This document shows positions 9,673 to 18,960 of a stretch of DNA of 64,000 bases, in pieces. The stretch lies in the NCBI GenBank assembly GCA_963744225.1, contig CAVUSV010000003.1, forward strand, positions 806,001 through 870,000. The letters run 5' to 3'. The notes beneath the pieces are model-generated. The model ran no database searches and was not told the origin of the DNA. It saw only the letters and a list, made by a program, of their open reading frames with translations. The stretch is from Bog-473 sp963744225. Lineage in GTDB: Bacteria > Actinomycetota > Acidimicrobiia > Acidimicrobiales > RAAP-2. The stretch's first letter is position 1. Every line of letters begins with the position of its first letter. The translations under genes were made by a program, and so were the position numbers.

Positions 9673-10974
9673 ATGCAGGCAGGACACGGAATCAGGGCGC
9701 TGGTGGCGACGGCGCTCACAGGGGCGGCGCTGGTCGCCGGCATCGTGACGACAGCGGCCGGACCTGCCGGCGCACAGCCGGCGAGCTCCGCTCCCGGCGT
9801 GACGCCGACCTCCATCACCGTGGGGACCATCTCGACCCAGACCGGCGTGTTGGCGTCCAACTTCTCCTCGCTTATCTACGGGGAGAAGGCCTACTTCGCG
9901 TACATCAACGCCCAGGGCGGCGTGAACGGCCGCAAGATCGACTACAAGTACGCCCTGGACGACGGTGGGAACCCGACGACGTTCAACCAATTGGCCAACA
10001 CCCTCATAAACCAGGACCACGTCTTCGCGGTGACGGGCGTGGCGACGGCGTTCTTCACCCCCAACCTGTTCGTGCAGTCGGGCATCCCGACGTACGGCTA
10101 CAACGTGACGGGCAACTGGGTTCCGCAGCCGAACCTGTTCGCTGCCGGGGGTTCGGTGCAGTACTACCCGGCCGGCGCCCCGCAGTTTGCTTTCGTGGCT
10201 CGTAAGAGCCAGACGAAGCCTTCGGTCGCGCTCATCGCCTACGGCATCGCGGCATCGGCCGCCTCGTGCCAGGCGACCCAGAACTCGTTGACCGCCGCGG
10301 GCTACAACGTCAGCTACGTCGACCTCAAGGTCAGTTACCCGGGCACGACAGTGGCGACCGACGTCCAACGTATGAAGCAGGCGGGCTCGAATTTCGTCAT
10401 CAGCTGCATGGACGTCCAGGGCAACGTCAACATGGCCCGGGCGATCAAGCAGTACGGCGTGAACATGACCCAGCTGTGGCTGGACGGGAACGACCAGTCC
10501 ACGTTGGACCAGAACCAGAGCCTGATGCAGGGCGTGTACTTCTACGTCGCTCACGTGCCTTTCACCGCGCCGACGTCGATCTACCCGGGGCTGAAGGTCT
10601 ACCTGACGGCGATGAAGAAGTATGCACCGGCTTACACCTACAACGAGCTGTCCATACAGGGCTGGGAGTCGGCGGCCCTGTTCGTTCAGGGCGTCAAGAT
10701 GGCGGGGACCAACCTGACGCAGGCCAACGTCATTAATGCGGACAACTCCTTGACGGACTTCACGGCCGGCGGACTCACGGCCCCGGTCAACTGGAAGAAT
10801 GCAGGGCACGTTGGCCACCACCCGCCGTACTGCGGCGCTGTGATTAAGGTAGTCGGCGACAAGTACCTGCCGGCCCTCAACCAGGGAAAGAACGTCTTCA
10901 ACTGCTTCCAGTCGATCGACCCGAAGAAGGGGCCCGTCTTCCCCGTCCCGGCCGGCACGCCCGCTCCCGCCTGA
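9673..10974 (+). CDS. livK: Branched-chain amino-acid-type ABC transporter substrate-binding protein
   Basis: An exported periplasmic-binding-protein-like receptor (Leu/Ile/Val-binding family) feeding the permease encoded next. A signal peptide spans about the first 35 residues (hydrophobic ALVATALTGAALVAGIV, ending near AGA-QP). The mature part begins with the family pattern SITVGTISTQTGVLA and continues as two Rossmann-like lobes. Two ATGs are possible (9658 and 9673); 9673 has GGGGA close upstream and gives a compact signal sequence. The true ligand may be an acid or a lipid precursor rather than an amino acid. Confidence 0.85.
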   Translation: MQAGHGIRALVATALTGAALVAGIVTTAAGPAGAQPASSAPGVTPTSITVGTISTQTGVLASNFSSLIYGEKAYFAYINAQGGVNGRKIDYKYALDDGGNPTTFNQLANTLINQDHVFAVTGVATAFFTPNLFVQSGIPTYGYNVTGNWVPQPNLFAAGGSVQYYPAGAPQFAFVARKSQTKPSVALIAYGIAASAASCQATQNSLTAAGYNVSYVDLKVSYPGTTVATDVQRMKQAGSNFVISCMDVQGNVNMARAIKQYGVNMTQLWLDGNDQSTLDQNQSLMQGVYFYVAHVPFTAPTSIYPGLKVYLTAMKKYAPAYTYNELSIQGWESAALFVQGVKMAGTNLTQANVINADNSLTDFTAGGLTAPVNWKNAGHVGHHPPYCGAVIKVVGDKYLPALNQGKNVFNCFQSIDPKKGPVFPVPAGTPAPA

Positions 10975-11027
10975 TCGGCGGGGGACGGGGGCCAGGGCAC
11001 GATCAGAGCGGTTAATCGGGCGCCAGA

Positions 11028-13043
11028 GTGGAGAAATTCGTCGGGTTCGCGCTTCCAGGGGTCCCCTTCGGCTGCACCTACGCGCTCGTCGCGGTCTGTC
11101 TCGTCCTGACGTATCAGGCCACAGGCGTCTTCAACTTCGCCTTCGGCGCGCAGGCGTATGCCTCAGCCTTCGTCTTCACATACCTCACCCAATACAAGAA
11201 CTGGTCCGGATGGGAGGCCTTCCTGGTCTCGGTGGTCGTGTTGGGCCCGGTGATGGGATGGGCCTTTGACCGGTTGATCTTCCGCCACATCGCGAACTCG
11301 AACACCATCGCCAAGATGGTGTGCAGCCTCGCTCTGCTGGTCGGGATACCGTCCTTGCTCCCGGTCATCTTCGGCAATCAGAATCTTGACGCCACTGTAA
11401 CGATCGCGCCGTTCTTCAACCCCAATGTCGTGTATTTCACGATCTGGGGTACACCTATCAACGGCATCTACCTGTCGACGGTCAGCGTGACGGTGGTCGT
11501 GCTCGTCCTCCTCACCCTCCTGTTGCGGTACACCAACCTTGGATTGCAGATGCGTGCGGCAGTGGAGAGTCGCCGCCTAGTCCAGCTCGACGGGGTCAAC
11601 GGCAATGGCGTGGTCGCAGTGGCGTGGGTCGTGTCAAGCTTCATGGCCAGCCTCGCGGGCGTCCTGTTCGCACCGAACTTCGGTGCGTTCCAAGCCCAGA
11701 ACTACGTGACGATCACGGTCGCCGCCATCGCCGCGGCGGTGTGGGCACTGCTCCGCTCGATTCCGATCGCCGCACTGGTTGGCGTCCTGATCGGGGTCAC
11801 GACAACGGTACTGCAGGGCTACATCCCACCTGACAGTTTCTTTAACGCGGCGATGGTGCCGGCTCTTCCGTTCATCCTGATCGTCGTCGCCCTGCTTGTC
11901 CTGCCGGGCATGCGCAGCTTGGATGCGAGTCGCGACCCCCTCGCTACCATCGACCCGCCGCCACCGCCCATGGCGGCGACGACGCGGGCTCCAACGATGG
12001 ACCGCATCATCCGCGTGCTGTGGTGGATCCTCTTCGCCGGTTTCTGTGTGTCCATGCTGACTTGGATACCGGGCTCGTTCCCGGCCTGGACCACTGTCTT
12101 CAACAACGGCTTGACGTTGTCGATCGTGCTGCTCTCGATCACGCTCATCACGGGCATGGCGGGCCAGCTCTCGTTGTGCCAGGCCAGCTTGGCCGGGATC
12201 GGCGCCTTCACCGCCGCCCAGCTGGCCAACCACCTCGGTCTCAACCTGTTCGTCGGCGGACTCGTCGGCGCCGCGTTGGCGGCAATCGTCGCCGTGATCC
12301 TGGCTGTCCTCTCGCTGCGGCTGCGGGGACTGGGCCTGGCATTGATGACCTTGGCTGCTGCCTTGGCCTTCGACGCGACCTTCTTCAACGACACGTACAT
12401 CACCGGTGGTCAGGGGGGCCTCAGCCTCCAGAGTAAGTGGCTGGGCACCAACGAGTTCTTCAACGTCAACGGGCATGCCATGTTCCTGCTCTCGCTGGGC
12501 ACCCTCGTTGTCGTGGTGATCGTCGTCCTCCTGGTGCGCAAGGGGACGGTGGGTCGGAACTTGGCGGCCATGCGGGGCAGCGAGACGGCGACGGCCGGTC
12601 TCGGTGTGAACCCGACCAGGCAGCGCATCCTCGTGTTCGCCCTCTCTGGCGCCATCGCCGGCATCGGCGGGCTGCTGCACAGCCTTGAGCAGCAAGTCGT
12701 CGATCCCAACGCCTGGAACGCGGACTTCTCGCTCGTCCTCGTCGTCCTCGTCGTGACCACCAGCGTGACAACGGTCGAAGGAGCCATTCAGGCCGGGGTC
12801 GGCTTCTTCGTCACCGAGCAGATCCTCACCACGATTCTGCCGGCGCGCATCGGCGCGTCGAGTTTGACCGTCGTGCTGTTCGCGTTCGGTGCCCTGACCT
12901 ACGCCCAACATCCGGAGGGCGTGCTCGAATTCCAGAAGCGCCGCGGCACCCAGCGCTTCGAGCGATTGTTCTTCTCCCGTTCGGCTGCCGCGAAGGAGGA
13001 TGGCACGGCAGGCGCCATCTCGACCTCCCTAACCAATGGCTGA
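11028..13043 (+). CDS. Fused LivH-LivM ABC transporter permease
   Basis: A 671-residue multi-pass membrane protein in which both permeases of a branched-chain-amino-acid importer are joined. Residues 1-300 match LivH (GFALPGVPFGCTYALVAV, FAFGAQ). A proline-rich linker (PPPPPMAATTRAP) lies near residues 308-320. The remainder matches LivM (GMAGQLSLCQASLAGIGAF near residue 375, ITGGQGGL near 460). LivH and LivM are usually separate polypeptides. GTG start; the stop overlaps the LivG gene by eight bases. Confidence 0.88.
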   Translation: MEKFVGFALPGVPFGCTYALVAVCLVLTYQATGVFNFAFGAQAYASAFVFTYLTQYKNWSGWEAFLVSVVVLGPVMGWAFDRLIFRHIANSNTIAKMVCSLALLVGIPSLLPVIFGNQNLDATVTIAPFFNPNVVYFTIWGTPINGIYLSTVSVTVVVLVLLTLLLRYTNLGLQMRAAVESRRLVQLDGVNGNGVVAVAWVVSSFMASLAGVLFAPNFGAFQAQNYVTITVAAIAAAVWALLRSIPIAALVGVLIGVTTTVLQGYIPPDSFFNAAMVPALPFILIVVALLVLPGMRSLDASRDPLATIDPPPPPMAATTRAPTMDRIIRVLWWILFAGFCVSMLTWIPGSFPAWTTVFNNGLTLSIVLLSITLITGMAGQLSLCQASLAGIGAFTAAQLANHLGLNLFVGGLVGAALAAIVAVILAVLSLRLRGLGLALMTLAAALAFDATFFNDTYITGGQGGLSLQSKWLGTNEFFNVNGHAMFLLSLGTLVVVVIVVLLVRKGTVGRNLAAMRGSETATAGLGVNPTRQRILVFALSGAIAGIGGLLHSLEQQVVDPNAWNADFSLVLVVLVVTTSVTTVEGAIQAGVGFFVTEQILTTILPARIGASSLTVVLFAFGALTYAQHPEGVLEFQKRRGTQRFERLFFSRSAAAKEDGTAGAISTSLTNG

Positions 13044-13812
13044 GTCCGCCGCCCTTCTGAGGCTGACCGGTGTCAGCAAGTCCTTCGGTGGGATCCAGGC
13101 GGTGAGCAGCATCGGCTTCGACGTGCGGGCGGGCGAGTGCGTGGGCCTGGTGGGCCCAAACGGTGCGGGCAAGACCACGCTGTTCAATTGCGTCTGCGGG
13201 CAGCTCCGCCCCGAGTCGGGGGAGATCCTCTTCGAAGGGACGCCGCTGAACGGACTGCCCACGTTCAAGCGGGCGCGGCTCGGGATCGGCCGCACCTACC
13301 AGAAGGTCGAGGTGTTCACCGACATGTCGGTCAGGGACCACCTCCTGGTGGCCGAACGGGCACGCCGAGGTGAGGGCAGTCTGTGGCGGGACCTGCTGAA
13401 CATGAGCAAGCCGACCCCGGACGAGATGGCGCGGGTGGAGGCGACGCTGGAGCTCGTCGGGATCGCCCGCTTGGCCGACGTCTCGGTCAATGCCCTGGGG
13501 CTCGGGAACTGCCGGTTGGTGGAGCTCGCCCGGGCACTGGCGGCCGAACCGAAGATCCTGCTGGCCGATGAGCCATCTTCGGGGCTGGACCTGCACGAGA
13601 CCGCGGAGGTGGCCGCGGTCCTGCGCGTTGTCCAAAAGGAGCGGAACACGGCCGTCCTCCTCGTCGAACACGACCTGACCATGGTGGGCGACGTCGTCGA
13701 TCGGACGATCGTGATGGACGTGGGTGCGATGTTGGCGGAGGGCACCTTCGACGAAGTGATGGCCGACCCCCTCGTGCGGAACGCCTACCTCGGCCAGATG
13801 GGGATGCTGTGA
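13036..13812 (+). CDS. livG: ABC transporter ATP-binding protein, LivG type
   Basis: A 258-residue ATPase. Walker A GPNGAGKT is at about residues 40-47 and Walker B ILLADEP near residues 174-180, followed by SSGLD. The signature segment reads LGLGNCRLVELARAL, a degenerate form of the usual LSxGQ; the C-terminal H-loop HDL is present. The degenerate signature may affect ATPase cooperation with LivF, which keeps a perfect one. It overlaps the permease and the LivF gene, so it is translationally coupled. Confidence 0.9.
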   Translation: MAESAALLRLTGVSKSFGGIQAVSSIGFDVRAGECVGLVGPNGAGKTTLFNCVCGQLRPESGEILFEGTPLNGLPTFKRARLGIGRTYQKVEVFTDMSVRDHLLVAERARRGEGSLWRDLLNMSKPTPDEMARVEATLELVGIARLADVSVNALGLGNCRLVELARALAAEPKILLADEPSSGLDLHETAEVAAVLRVVQKERNTAVLLVEHDLTMVGDVVDRTIVMDVGAMLAEGTFDEVMADPLVRNAYLGQMGML

Positions 13813-14630
13813 TGGTGACCACGGTTCCGAGACCCGAGACGGCCCGCAGTACCGACGTCCTCTCGGTGCGGAACGTCTGTGCTGCGTACGGCCCCTACCG
13901 CGCCCTCTTCGACGTGTCGTTCCGGGTCCCCGAGGGGAGCGTCGTGGCTCTCGTCGGTTCGAACGGCGCCGGAAAATCCACCATCGCCAGGACGATGACC
14001 GGGCTGGTGACGGCCTCTGAGGGCACCGTCACCCTCTCCGGGCAGGATGTCACGAAGCTCCCCGCCTACAAGATCGCGCGCCTCGGCATGGCCCACGTGG
14101 TCGAGGGACGGGGCGTGTTCTCGAGCCTGACGGTGGAAGAGAATCTCACGCTGGCCTTCCGCCAGCGGGATGGGCGGGGCAGGTTGCGCGAGAACCTCGA
14201 GCGCGCCTACGGCGCGTTCCCGATTCTCGGTGAACGCAGGCGCCAGACGGCGGGGACGCTCTCGGGCGGCCAGCAGCGGCTGCTCTCGTTGGCCAAGGTC
14301 TTGGTGGTGCCTTCGAAGGTGCTCGTGGCCGACGAGCTGTCACTCGGGCTGGCCCCAGTCGTGGTCGACGCGGTCTACGAGGGACTGAAGGAGATCAACG
14401 GGAAGGGCACCGCGCTGGTGGTCGTGGAGCAGCAGGTCAACCGGGTCCTGGACCTGGCCAACTGGGCCGTCGTGCTCGACCACGGCACCGTCGCCTATGA
14501 GGGCGACCCCGCGGGTGCCGGCAAGGCGGTGGAGGCGCTCATGGCTCGCCGCGAAGAGGCCGCCGCTTCCGGGGCGGCCGAAGCGAGCGGGTCGGCGGCC
14601 GCACAGCCCGAAGCCAAGCCCGAGGCGTAG
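13812..14630 (+). CDS. livF: ABC transporter ATP-binding protein, LivF type
   Basis: The second ATPase of the importer, about 272 residues. Walker A is GSNGAGKS near residue 48, the signature is LSGGQQRL near residue 150, and Walker B is VLVADELSLGL near residue 170. The ATG at 13812 overlaps the TGA of livG; a GTG three bases earlier is in the same frame. The C-terminal 35 residues are Ala/Glu/Pro-rich and go beyond the usual family length. Confidence 0.9.
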   Translation: MVTTVPRPETARSTDVLSVRNVCAAYGPYRALFDVSFRVPEGSVVALVGSNGAGKSTIARTMTGLVTASEGTVTLSGQDVTKLPAYKIARLGMAHVVEGRGVFSSLTVEENLTLAFRQRDGRGRLRENLERAYGAFPILGERRRQTAGTLSGGQQRLLSLAKVLVVPSKVLVADELSLGLAPVVVDAVYEGLKEINGKGTALVVVEQQVNRVLDLANWAVVLDHGTVAYEGDPAGAGKAVEALMARREEAAASGAAEASGSAAAQPEAKPEA

Positions 14631-14648
14631 AAAGCGGGAGGTATGGAG

Positions 14649-15829
14649 ATGAGAGAACCGGTGATCGTCGACGTCGTGCGGACGGCGTTCGGCAAGCGCG
14701 GGGGCGCCCTGGCGAACTGGCACCCGGCGGACCTCCTCGGGTTTGCCCTGACGTCGCTGGTCGAACGGACCGGCATCGACCCCGAGCGCGTCGACGACGT
14801 GATCGGTGGCTGCGTCAGCCAGGTGGGCGAGCAGAGCACCAACATCGCCCGCAACGGCTGGGTCTCCGCCGGACTGCCGCAGGGTGTGCCGGCCACGACG
14901 GTCGACCGCCAGTGCGGCTCGTCCCAGCAGGCCGTCCATTTCGCCGCGGCCGGGGTGGCGGCGGGCCACTACGACCTGGCGGTCGCGTGCGGCGTCGAGG
15001 TCATGAGCCGGGTCCCCCTGGCCTCCAACCGCGTGGTGGCACCGGGCCCTTCCCGCCCTCCTTCATGGAAGCAGTCGACGGCCGGCTCTGGACCCAGTTC
15101 CGGGTGAGCCAGGTCCTGGCCGAGCGCTACGGCATCTCCAGGGAGGAGATGGATGCCTATGCCCTCGAGTCGCACCGCAGGGCGGCTGCGAGCTGGGACA
15201 ACGGGCACTTCGAACGTGAGGCCATCGCCGTGCCGATCAAGGCCGAAGACGGCAGCCGCACCGGTGAATTCCTCAGGGCCGACGAGGGCATCCGGCGGAC
15301 CACCACCGCCGAGGCGCTCGCCGGGTTACCGCCGGCGCAGCACTGGGAGCCCGAGACCGCACCCGACATCACCGCCGGCAATTCCTCGCAGACGACCGAT
15401 GGTGCGGCGGCCATGCTCATCGCCGATCGGTCGGTCGCCGAGGCGCTCGGCCTGCCCGTGCGGGCGCGCTTCGCGCATTTCGCGGTGACGGCCGACGATG
15501 CGGCCATCGTCCTGTCGGCGCCCGTACCGGTGACCCACAAGCTCCTCGAGCGTTCGGGGATGAAGGTCGACGAGTTCGACGCGGTGGAGTGCAACGAGGC
15601 CTTTGCCGCCATCGCCTTGATGTGGCAGAAGGAGTTCTCCTACGACACGGAGCGCTTCAACCCCCGTGGGGGGGCCATCGCCATCGGCCACCCGTTGGGT
15701 GCCAGCGGCGTGCGCCTGATGGGCACCCTGTTGAACCACCTGGAGGCGACCGGTGGCCGCTACGGCTACCAGACGATGTGCGAGGGCGGCGGCCAGGCCA
15801 ACGGCACGGTCATCGAGCGGCTGGGCTGA
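14649..15829 (+). CDS. Acetyl-CoA acetyltransferase (thiolase), frameshifted
   Basis: A thiolase for the last step of beta-oxidation. The nucleophile Cys lies in TVDRQCGSS near residue 88. The second part contains ECNEAFA, GHPLGASG and the second active Cys in CEGGGQANG. The frame breaks near 15050: after SNRVVAPGP the sequence continues as FPPSFMEA one frame over, so one base is missing in GGGCCC. Both halves are otherwise intact. The ATG at 14649 has GGGAGG eight bases upstream. It directly follows the ABC importer genes and probably shares their transcript. Confidence 0.85.
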
Positions 15830-16184
15830 TCGGCGTCTCGGGCTCCGCTGCCGGAGCGGCGAGCAGCGGCTGGATCTTGCGGGTCACGACGATCCACTCG
15901 ACCAGGAAGGTCAGGCCCGGCACCAGCCCCGCCGCGAACATCAGCAGGATCCAGGGGATGTGGAGCCGCGCCTTGAGCGCGAGGAAACCCGCGGTGATCA
16001 GATAGACGATGTAGAGGTAGCCGTGGCCGACGCCGAAGATGGCGAGCTCTGCCTTGAAGCCCCCGAGGGCGATGTGCAGGCCGGTGAAAAGGAACAGGGG
16101 GATGACCAGCACGCCGACGATGTTGGCCATGAGCTGGTAGCGGAAGAGCGCCCCCTTGAGCCCGCGCTCGAAGAGCCGACTCAC
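15810..16184 (-). CDS. DUF3817 integral membrane protein
   Basis: A membrane protein of about 124 residues with three or four helices (LMANIVGVLVIPLFLFTGLHI; YLYIVYLITAGFLALKA; IPWILLMFAAGLVPGLTF), matching the actinobacterial DUF3817 family of unknown function. GTG at 16184 overlaps the upstream gene's TGA (GTGA); an in-frame ATG at 16223 is an alternative. Its 3' end overlaps the thiolase end on the other strand by 20 bases. Confidence 0.75.
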   Translation of the reverse strand: MSRLFERGLKGALFRYQLMANIVGVLVIPLFLFTGLHIALGGFKAELAIFGVGHGYLYIVYLITAGFLALKARLHIPWILLMFAAGLVPGLTFLVEWIVVTRKIQPLLAAPAAEPETPISPAAR

Positions 16185-16627
16185 GGGGCCCGGCGGACGA
16201 CGACCGACTCGCGGTGGCGCCATGTCTTTGGTCCCTGGGCGGACAGTTCGGCCAGTCGGGCGTTGTAGGCCGCGAGCTCGGGATCCTCCGCGGCGGTGGC
16301 CGAGGCCGGCGCCTCCGTCCCGATGTTCGGACGAGCCGGCGAGGCGGCCTCACCGTCTGTCTGGACCGACGCCGCCTGCGTCCGTCGCCTTGTCCCCTTG
16401 AGGCCCACGCTCTCGAAGTCGGTGTGGATGAGCGTCCACCAGAACCACGCGCCGAGGATCCCGAAGACCGGCCACATGACCGAGTAGAGGTAGCTCAGCT
16501 GGTTGCCGTCTTGGGCCCGGTTGATCTGCCACCAGGCCGCGAACGCGCACCCGGGGACCAACACCACGACGGCCAGGTGCAGCGAGACGGCCCGCTTGGA
16601 CAGCCACCGGTCATGCACGGCCGCCAT
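16181..16627 (-). CDS. Small two-helix membrane protein of unknown function
   Basis: About 148 residues. Two membrane segments (AVSLHLAVVVLVPGCAFAAW; YSVMWPVFGILGAWFWWTLI) are separated by a WWQINRAQDGN loop, a pattern I have seen in actinobacterial proteins encoded beside DUF3817 genes. The C-terminal half is an Ala/Glu/Thr-rich cytoplasmic tail. The ATG at 16627 was chosen because the hydrophobic segment follows soon after. The role is unknown. Confidence 0.65.
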   Translation of the reverse strand: MAAVHDRWLSKRAVSLHLAVVVLVPGCAFAAWWQINRAQDGNQLSYLYSVMWPVFGILGAWFWWTLIHTDFESVGLKGTRRRTQAASVQTDGEAASPARPNIGTEAPASATAAEDPELAAYNARLAELSAQGPKTWRHRESVVVRRAP

Positions 16628-16662
16628 GTTACCGGGCCCCATTCGGCGCAGTATTTCGCCGC

Positions 16663-16668
16663 TAGCCT
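16663..16668 (+). promoter_or_regulatory. Leaderless -10 box of the DinB-like gene
   Basis: TAGCCT followed by six bases (ggggcg) and the ATG at 16675. The same TAGCCT-N6-ATG layout precedes rlmN at 23812. No ribosome site is present. Confidence 0.6.
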
Positions 16669-16674
16669 GGGGCG

Positions 16675-17187
16675 ATGCTCTCTGCGGTGACCCGTCCCGA
16701 GCCGCCCACGACCGGCGACGAACGGGCGATGGTGACGGTGTGGCTCGACTACCAGCGGGCCACGCTGCTGTGGAAGTGCGAGGCGCTCGACGGTGCGGCG
16801 CTGGCCCGACCAGGGGTGCCCCCGTCGACGCTGACCCTCCTCGGCCTGGTCCGTCACATGGCGCTGGTCGAGTGGTGGTGGTTCGACAGCATCTTCGCCG
16901 GGAGCTCGTCATCGGAGCCCTTCTCGACGGTCGTGGACCGCGACGCCGACTTCAACGATCTCGACCCCGGCCGAGCGATGGCCGACATCGAGCTGTTCCG
17001 GCGGCAGTGCGACATCTCCCGCGCCATCGTGGCCGGGGCCGAGAGCCTCGACGCCACCTCTGCGTCAACGGAGAAGCCACCGGTCTCGCTCAGGTGGATC
17101 ATGATCCACATGGTCGAGGAGTACGCGCGCCACAACGGTCACGCCGACCTGCTGCGCGAGCAGATCGACGGCGCCGTGGGGGAGTGA
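16675..17187 (+). CDS. DinB/DUF664 family protein
   Basis: A 170-residue four-helix-bundle protein. The expected metal-binding histidines are visible in LVRHMALVEWWWF (about residues 60-72) and HMVEEYARHNGHADLLRE (about 143-160). Members may act as thiol-dependent transferases; the substrate cannot be read from sequence. It starts leaderless behind TAGCCT. Confidence 0.85.
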   Translation: MLSAVTRPEPPTTGDERAMVTVWLDYQRATLLWKCEALDGAALARPGVPPSTLTLLGLVRHMALVEWWWFDSIFAGSSSSEPFSTVVDRDADFNDLDPGRAMADIELFRRQCDISRAIVAGAESLDATSASTEKPPVSLRWIMIHMVEEYARHNGHADLLREQIDGAVGE

Positions 17188-17227
17188 ACTCGGGCGACGC
17201 CGGGACAGGCGGCGCGACGGCGCAGAC

Positions 17228-18063
17228 GTGAAGTTCTCGGTCCGCCAGATCCTGGCCTCCGTCGTCGGTGCGGTCAGCGCGGCGCTGATCGCCTCCGCCT
17301 TCGGGGTCACGGGCACCGTGATCGGCGTGGCCATCGGGTCGGCGGCCGCGACGTTCGCCACCGCGTTGGTGGCGCAGTCGATCGAGCGCGGTCAGGCAGC
17401 CGTCAAACAGGTGGTGGTCCGCGCGCCCGAGCCCTCCACGCTGCTGCGCAAGCTGGGGGCGACGGGCACCAGCGGGGCGTCGGCCCCGTCCGCGGCGGCG
17501 TCGTCCGTTCCGACGGAGCCGTCGGAGCCGTCGGAGCCGTCGGAGGCATCGGAGCCGACAGAGGCGACAGAGGCGACATCAGGTGCCACGGCGGGCGCGG
17601 GCGGGACGGCGACGCCACGACGTCGCCCGTGCCGCCGGCCACCGGGATCGTGGGGTCGGGGGTTCGCCCGCGCACCTTCAGCCGGGGAACCATCGCCGGG
17701 ACGGCCGGCATCGTCTTCGTGATCGCGCTCTTGTTCATCACGGCGATTGAGCTCATCTCGGGCCAGCCGCTATCGGCGATCTTCGGCGACAACGGCAGCG
17801 GGACCACCTTGAACAACATCGTCACCCCGGGGCCTGGGCCGGCACCCGCGCCCGCGCCGGCTCCGACCACCACCACGTCCTCGACCGCACCCGCGTCGAC
17901 GACGTCGAGCACCGCGTCGACCACCACCACCACGGCACCCACGGCGACCACGACGACGAGCTCGACCCCGCCGGCGCCGGGTGCCTCGTCGACCACCACC
18001 TCCACCACCAGAGTGGGCGGGACGACGACAACGACAGCGCCGTCGGGATTGCAGGCGCCCTGA
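17228..18063 (+). CDS. Two-helix envelope protein with Thr-rich tail (frameshifted)
   Basis: The N-terminal part (GTG at 17228) has a glycine-zipper-like hydrophobic stretch (ILASVVGAVSAALIASAFGV) and a Ser/Glu/Pro linker. The second part has a helix (IAGTAGIVFVIALLFITAIEL), then Pro-Ala and Thr-rich low-complexity sequence to the end. The halves are in different frames and join near 17615, where restoring one missing base gives ATPTTSPVPPATG. I read this as one gene; two separate genes with a GTG at 17629 is the alternative. Function unknown. Confidence 0.55.
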
Positions 18064-18072
18064 GGAGCGGGA

Positions 18073-18912
18073 CTACCAGCCTTTGAACTCGGCCGGCCGC
18101 CGCTCGATGAAGCTGGCGACGCCCTCCTTGGAGTCGAGCGTGTTGGTGAGCAGCTCTTGTCCCATGGCCTCGTCGTAGAGCGACGTGGCGCGGTCGACGT
18201 CGAGGGCACGGTTCGTCAGCCACTTGGCGATCCAGATCGCTTTCGTCGGACCCTGGGCCAGCCGGGTGGCCAGCTCCTTGATCGTCGCCTGCAGCTCGGC
18301 CCGTGGCACCAGGCGGTTGACCAAGCCGATGCGGTAGGCCTCCGCGGCCGGGACGTCGTCCCCGAAGAAGAACAGCTCCTTGGCCTTTTGGATTCCGACC
18401 AGGCGGGTGAGGATCCAGGCTCCGGCGGCGTCCGGGGCGATGCCGCGCCGGATGAAGACCTCGACGAACTTGGCCTCTTCGGCCATCACGACGATGTCGC
18501 AGGCCAGGGCCAGATGCATCCCACCACCGGCGGCCGTGCCGTTGACGCCCGCGATGACGGGCTTCTCACAGTCGAGGATCGAACTGACGAGGCTCTGCCA
18601 CCCGTCGCGGATCATGCGGGAGCCTTCGCCGACGACACCCTCCGGTGCGTCGTCGGGCTTGGGCCGCGGGGGCAGCCGACCCCCGCGCAGATCGGCCCCC
18701 GTGCAAAAGGCACGGTCGCCGGCCGCGGTGATCACGACCGCGCGCACGAAGAGGTCGGCCGAGGCGTCGCGTACCCATGCCGCGATCTGGTCCCGCATGA
18801 ACTGGGTCATGGCGTTGCCGGCGTCGGGTCGGTTCAGCGTGATCCAGCAGATGCCGTCCTCGATCCTGCGGGTGACGTCGTCGCCCACCGGGTTCTCGGT
18901 CGTGTCGCTCAT
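18073..18912 (-). CDS. Enoyl-CoA hydratase/isomerase
   Basis: A 279-residue crotonase-fold protein that hydrates 2-enoyl-CoA. Oxyanion-hole motifs are GADLRGG near residue 72 and NGTAAGGGMHLALACD near residues 124-139. One family catalytic Glu lies in AKFVEVF; the second is replaced in RRGIAPDAAGAW, so isomerase or hydrolase activity is possible. AAGGAG sits six bases before the ATG. It follows the acyl-CoA synthetase gene on the same strand. Confidence 0.9.
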   Translation of the reverse strand: MSDTTENPVGDDVTRRIEDGICWITLNRPDAGNAMTQFMRDQIAAWVRDASADLFVRAVVITAAGDRAFCTGADLRGGRLPPRPKPDDAPEGVVGEGSRMIRDGWQSLVSSILDCEKPVIAGVNGTAAGGGMHLALACDIVVMAEEAKFVEVFIRRGIAPDAAGAWILTRLVGIQKAKELFFFGDDVPAAEAYRIGLVNRLVPRAELQATIKELATRLAQGPTKAIWIAKWLTNRALDVDRATSLYDEAMGQELLTNTLDSKEGVASFIERRPAEFKGW

Positions 18913-18924
18913 CGGTCTCCTTGC

Positions 18925-18958
18925 GTCTGGTCGTACGGCTTGGGTCTGGTCGTACGGC
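18925..18958. repeat. Short direct repeat between the hydratase and synthetase genes
   Basis: GTCTGGTCGTACGGC occurs twice (18925 and 18944), with a period of 19. It lies between two co-oriented genes; no function is apparent. Confidence 0.5.
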
Positions 18959-18960
18959 GC

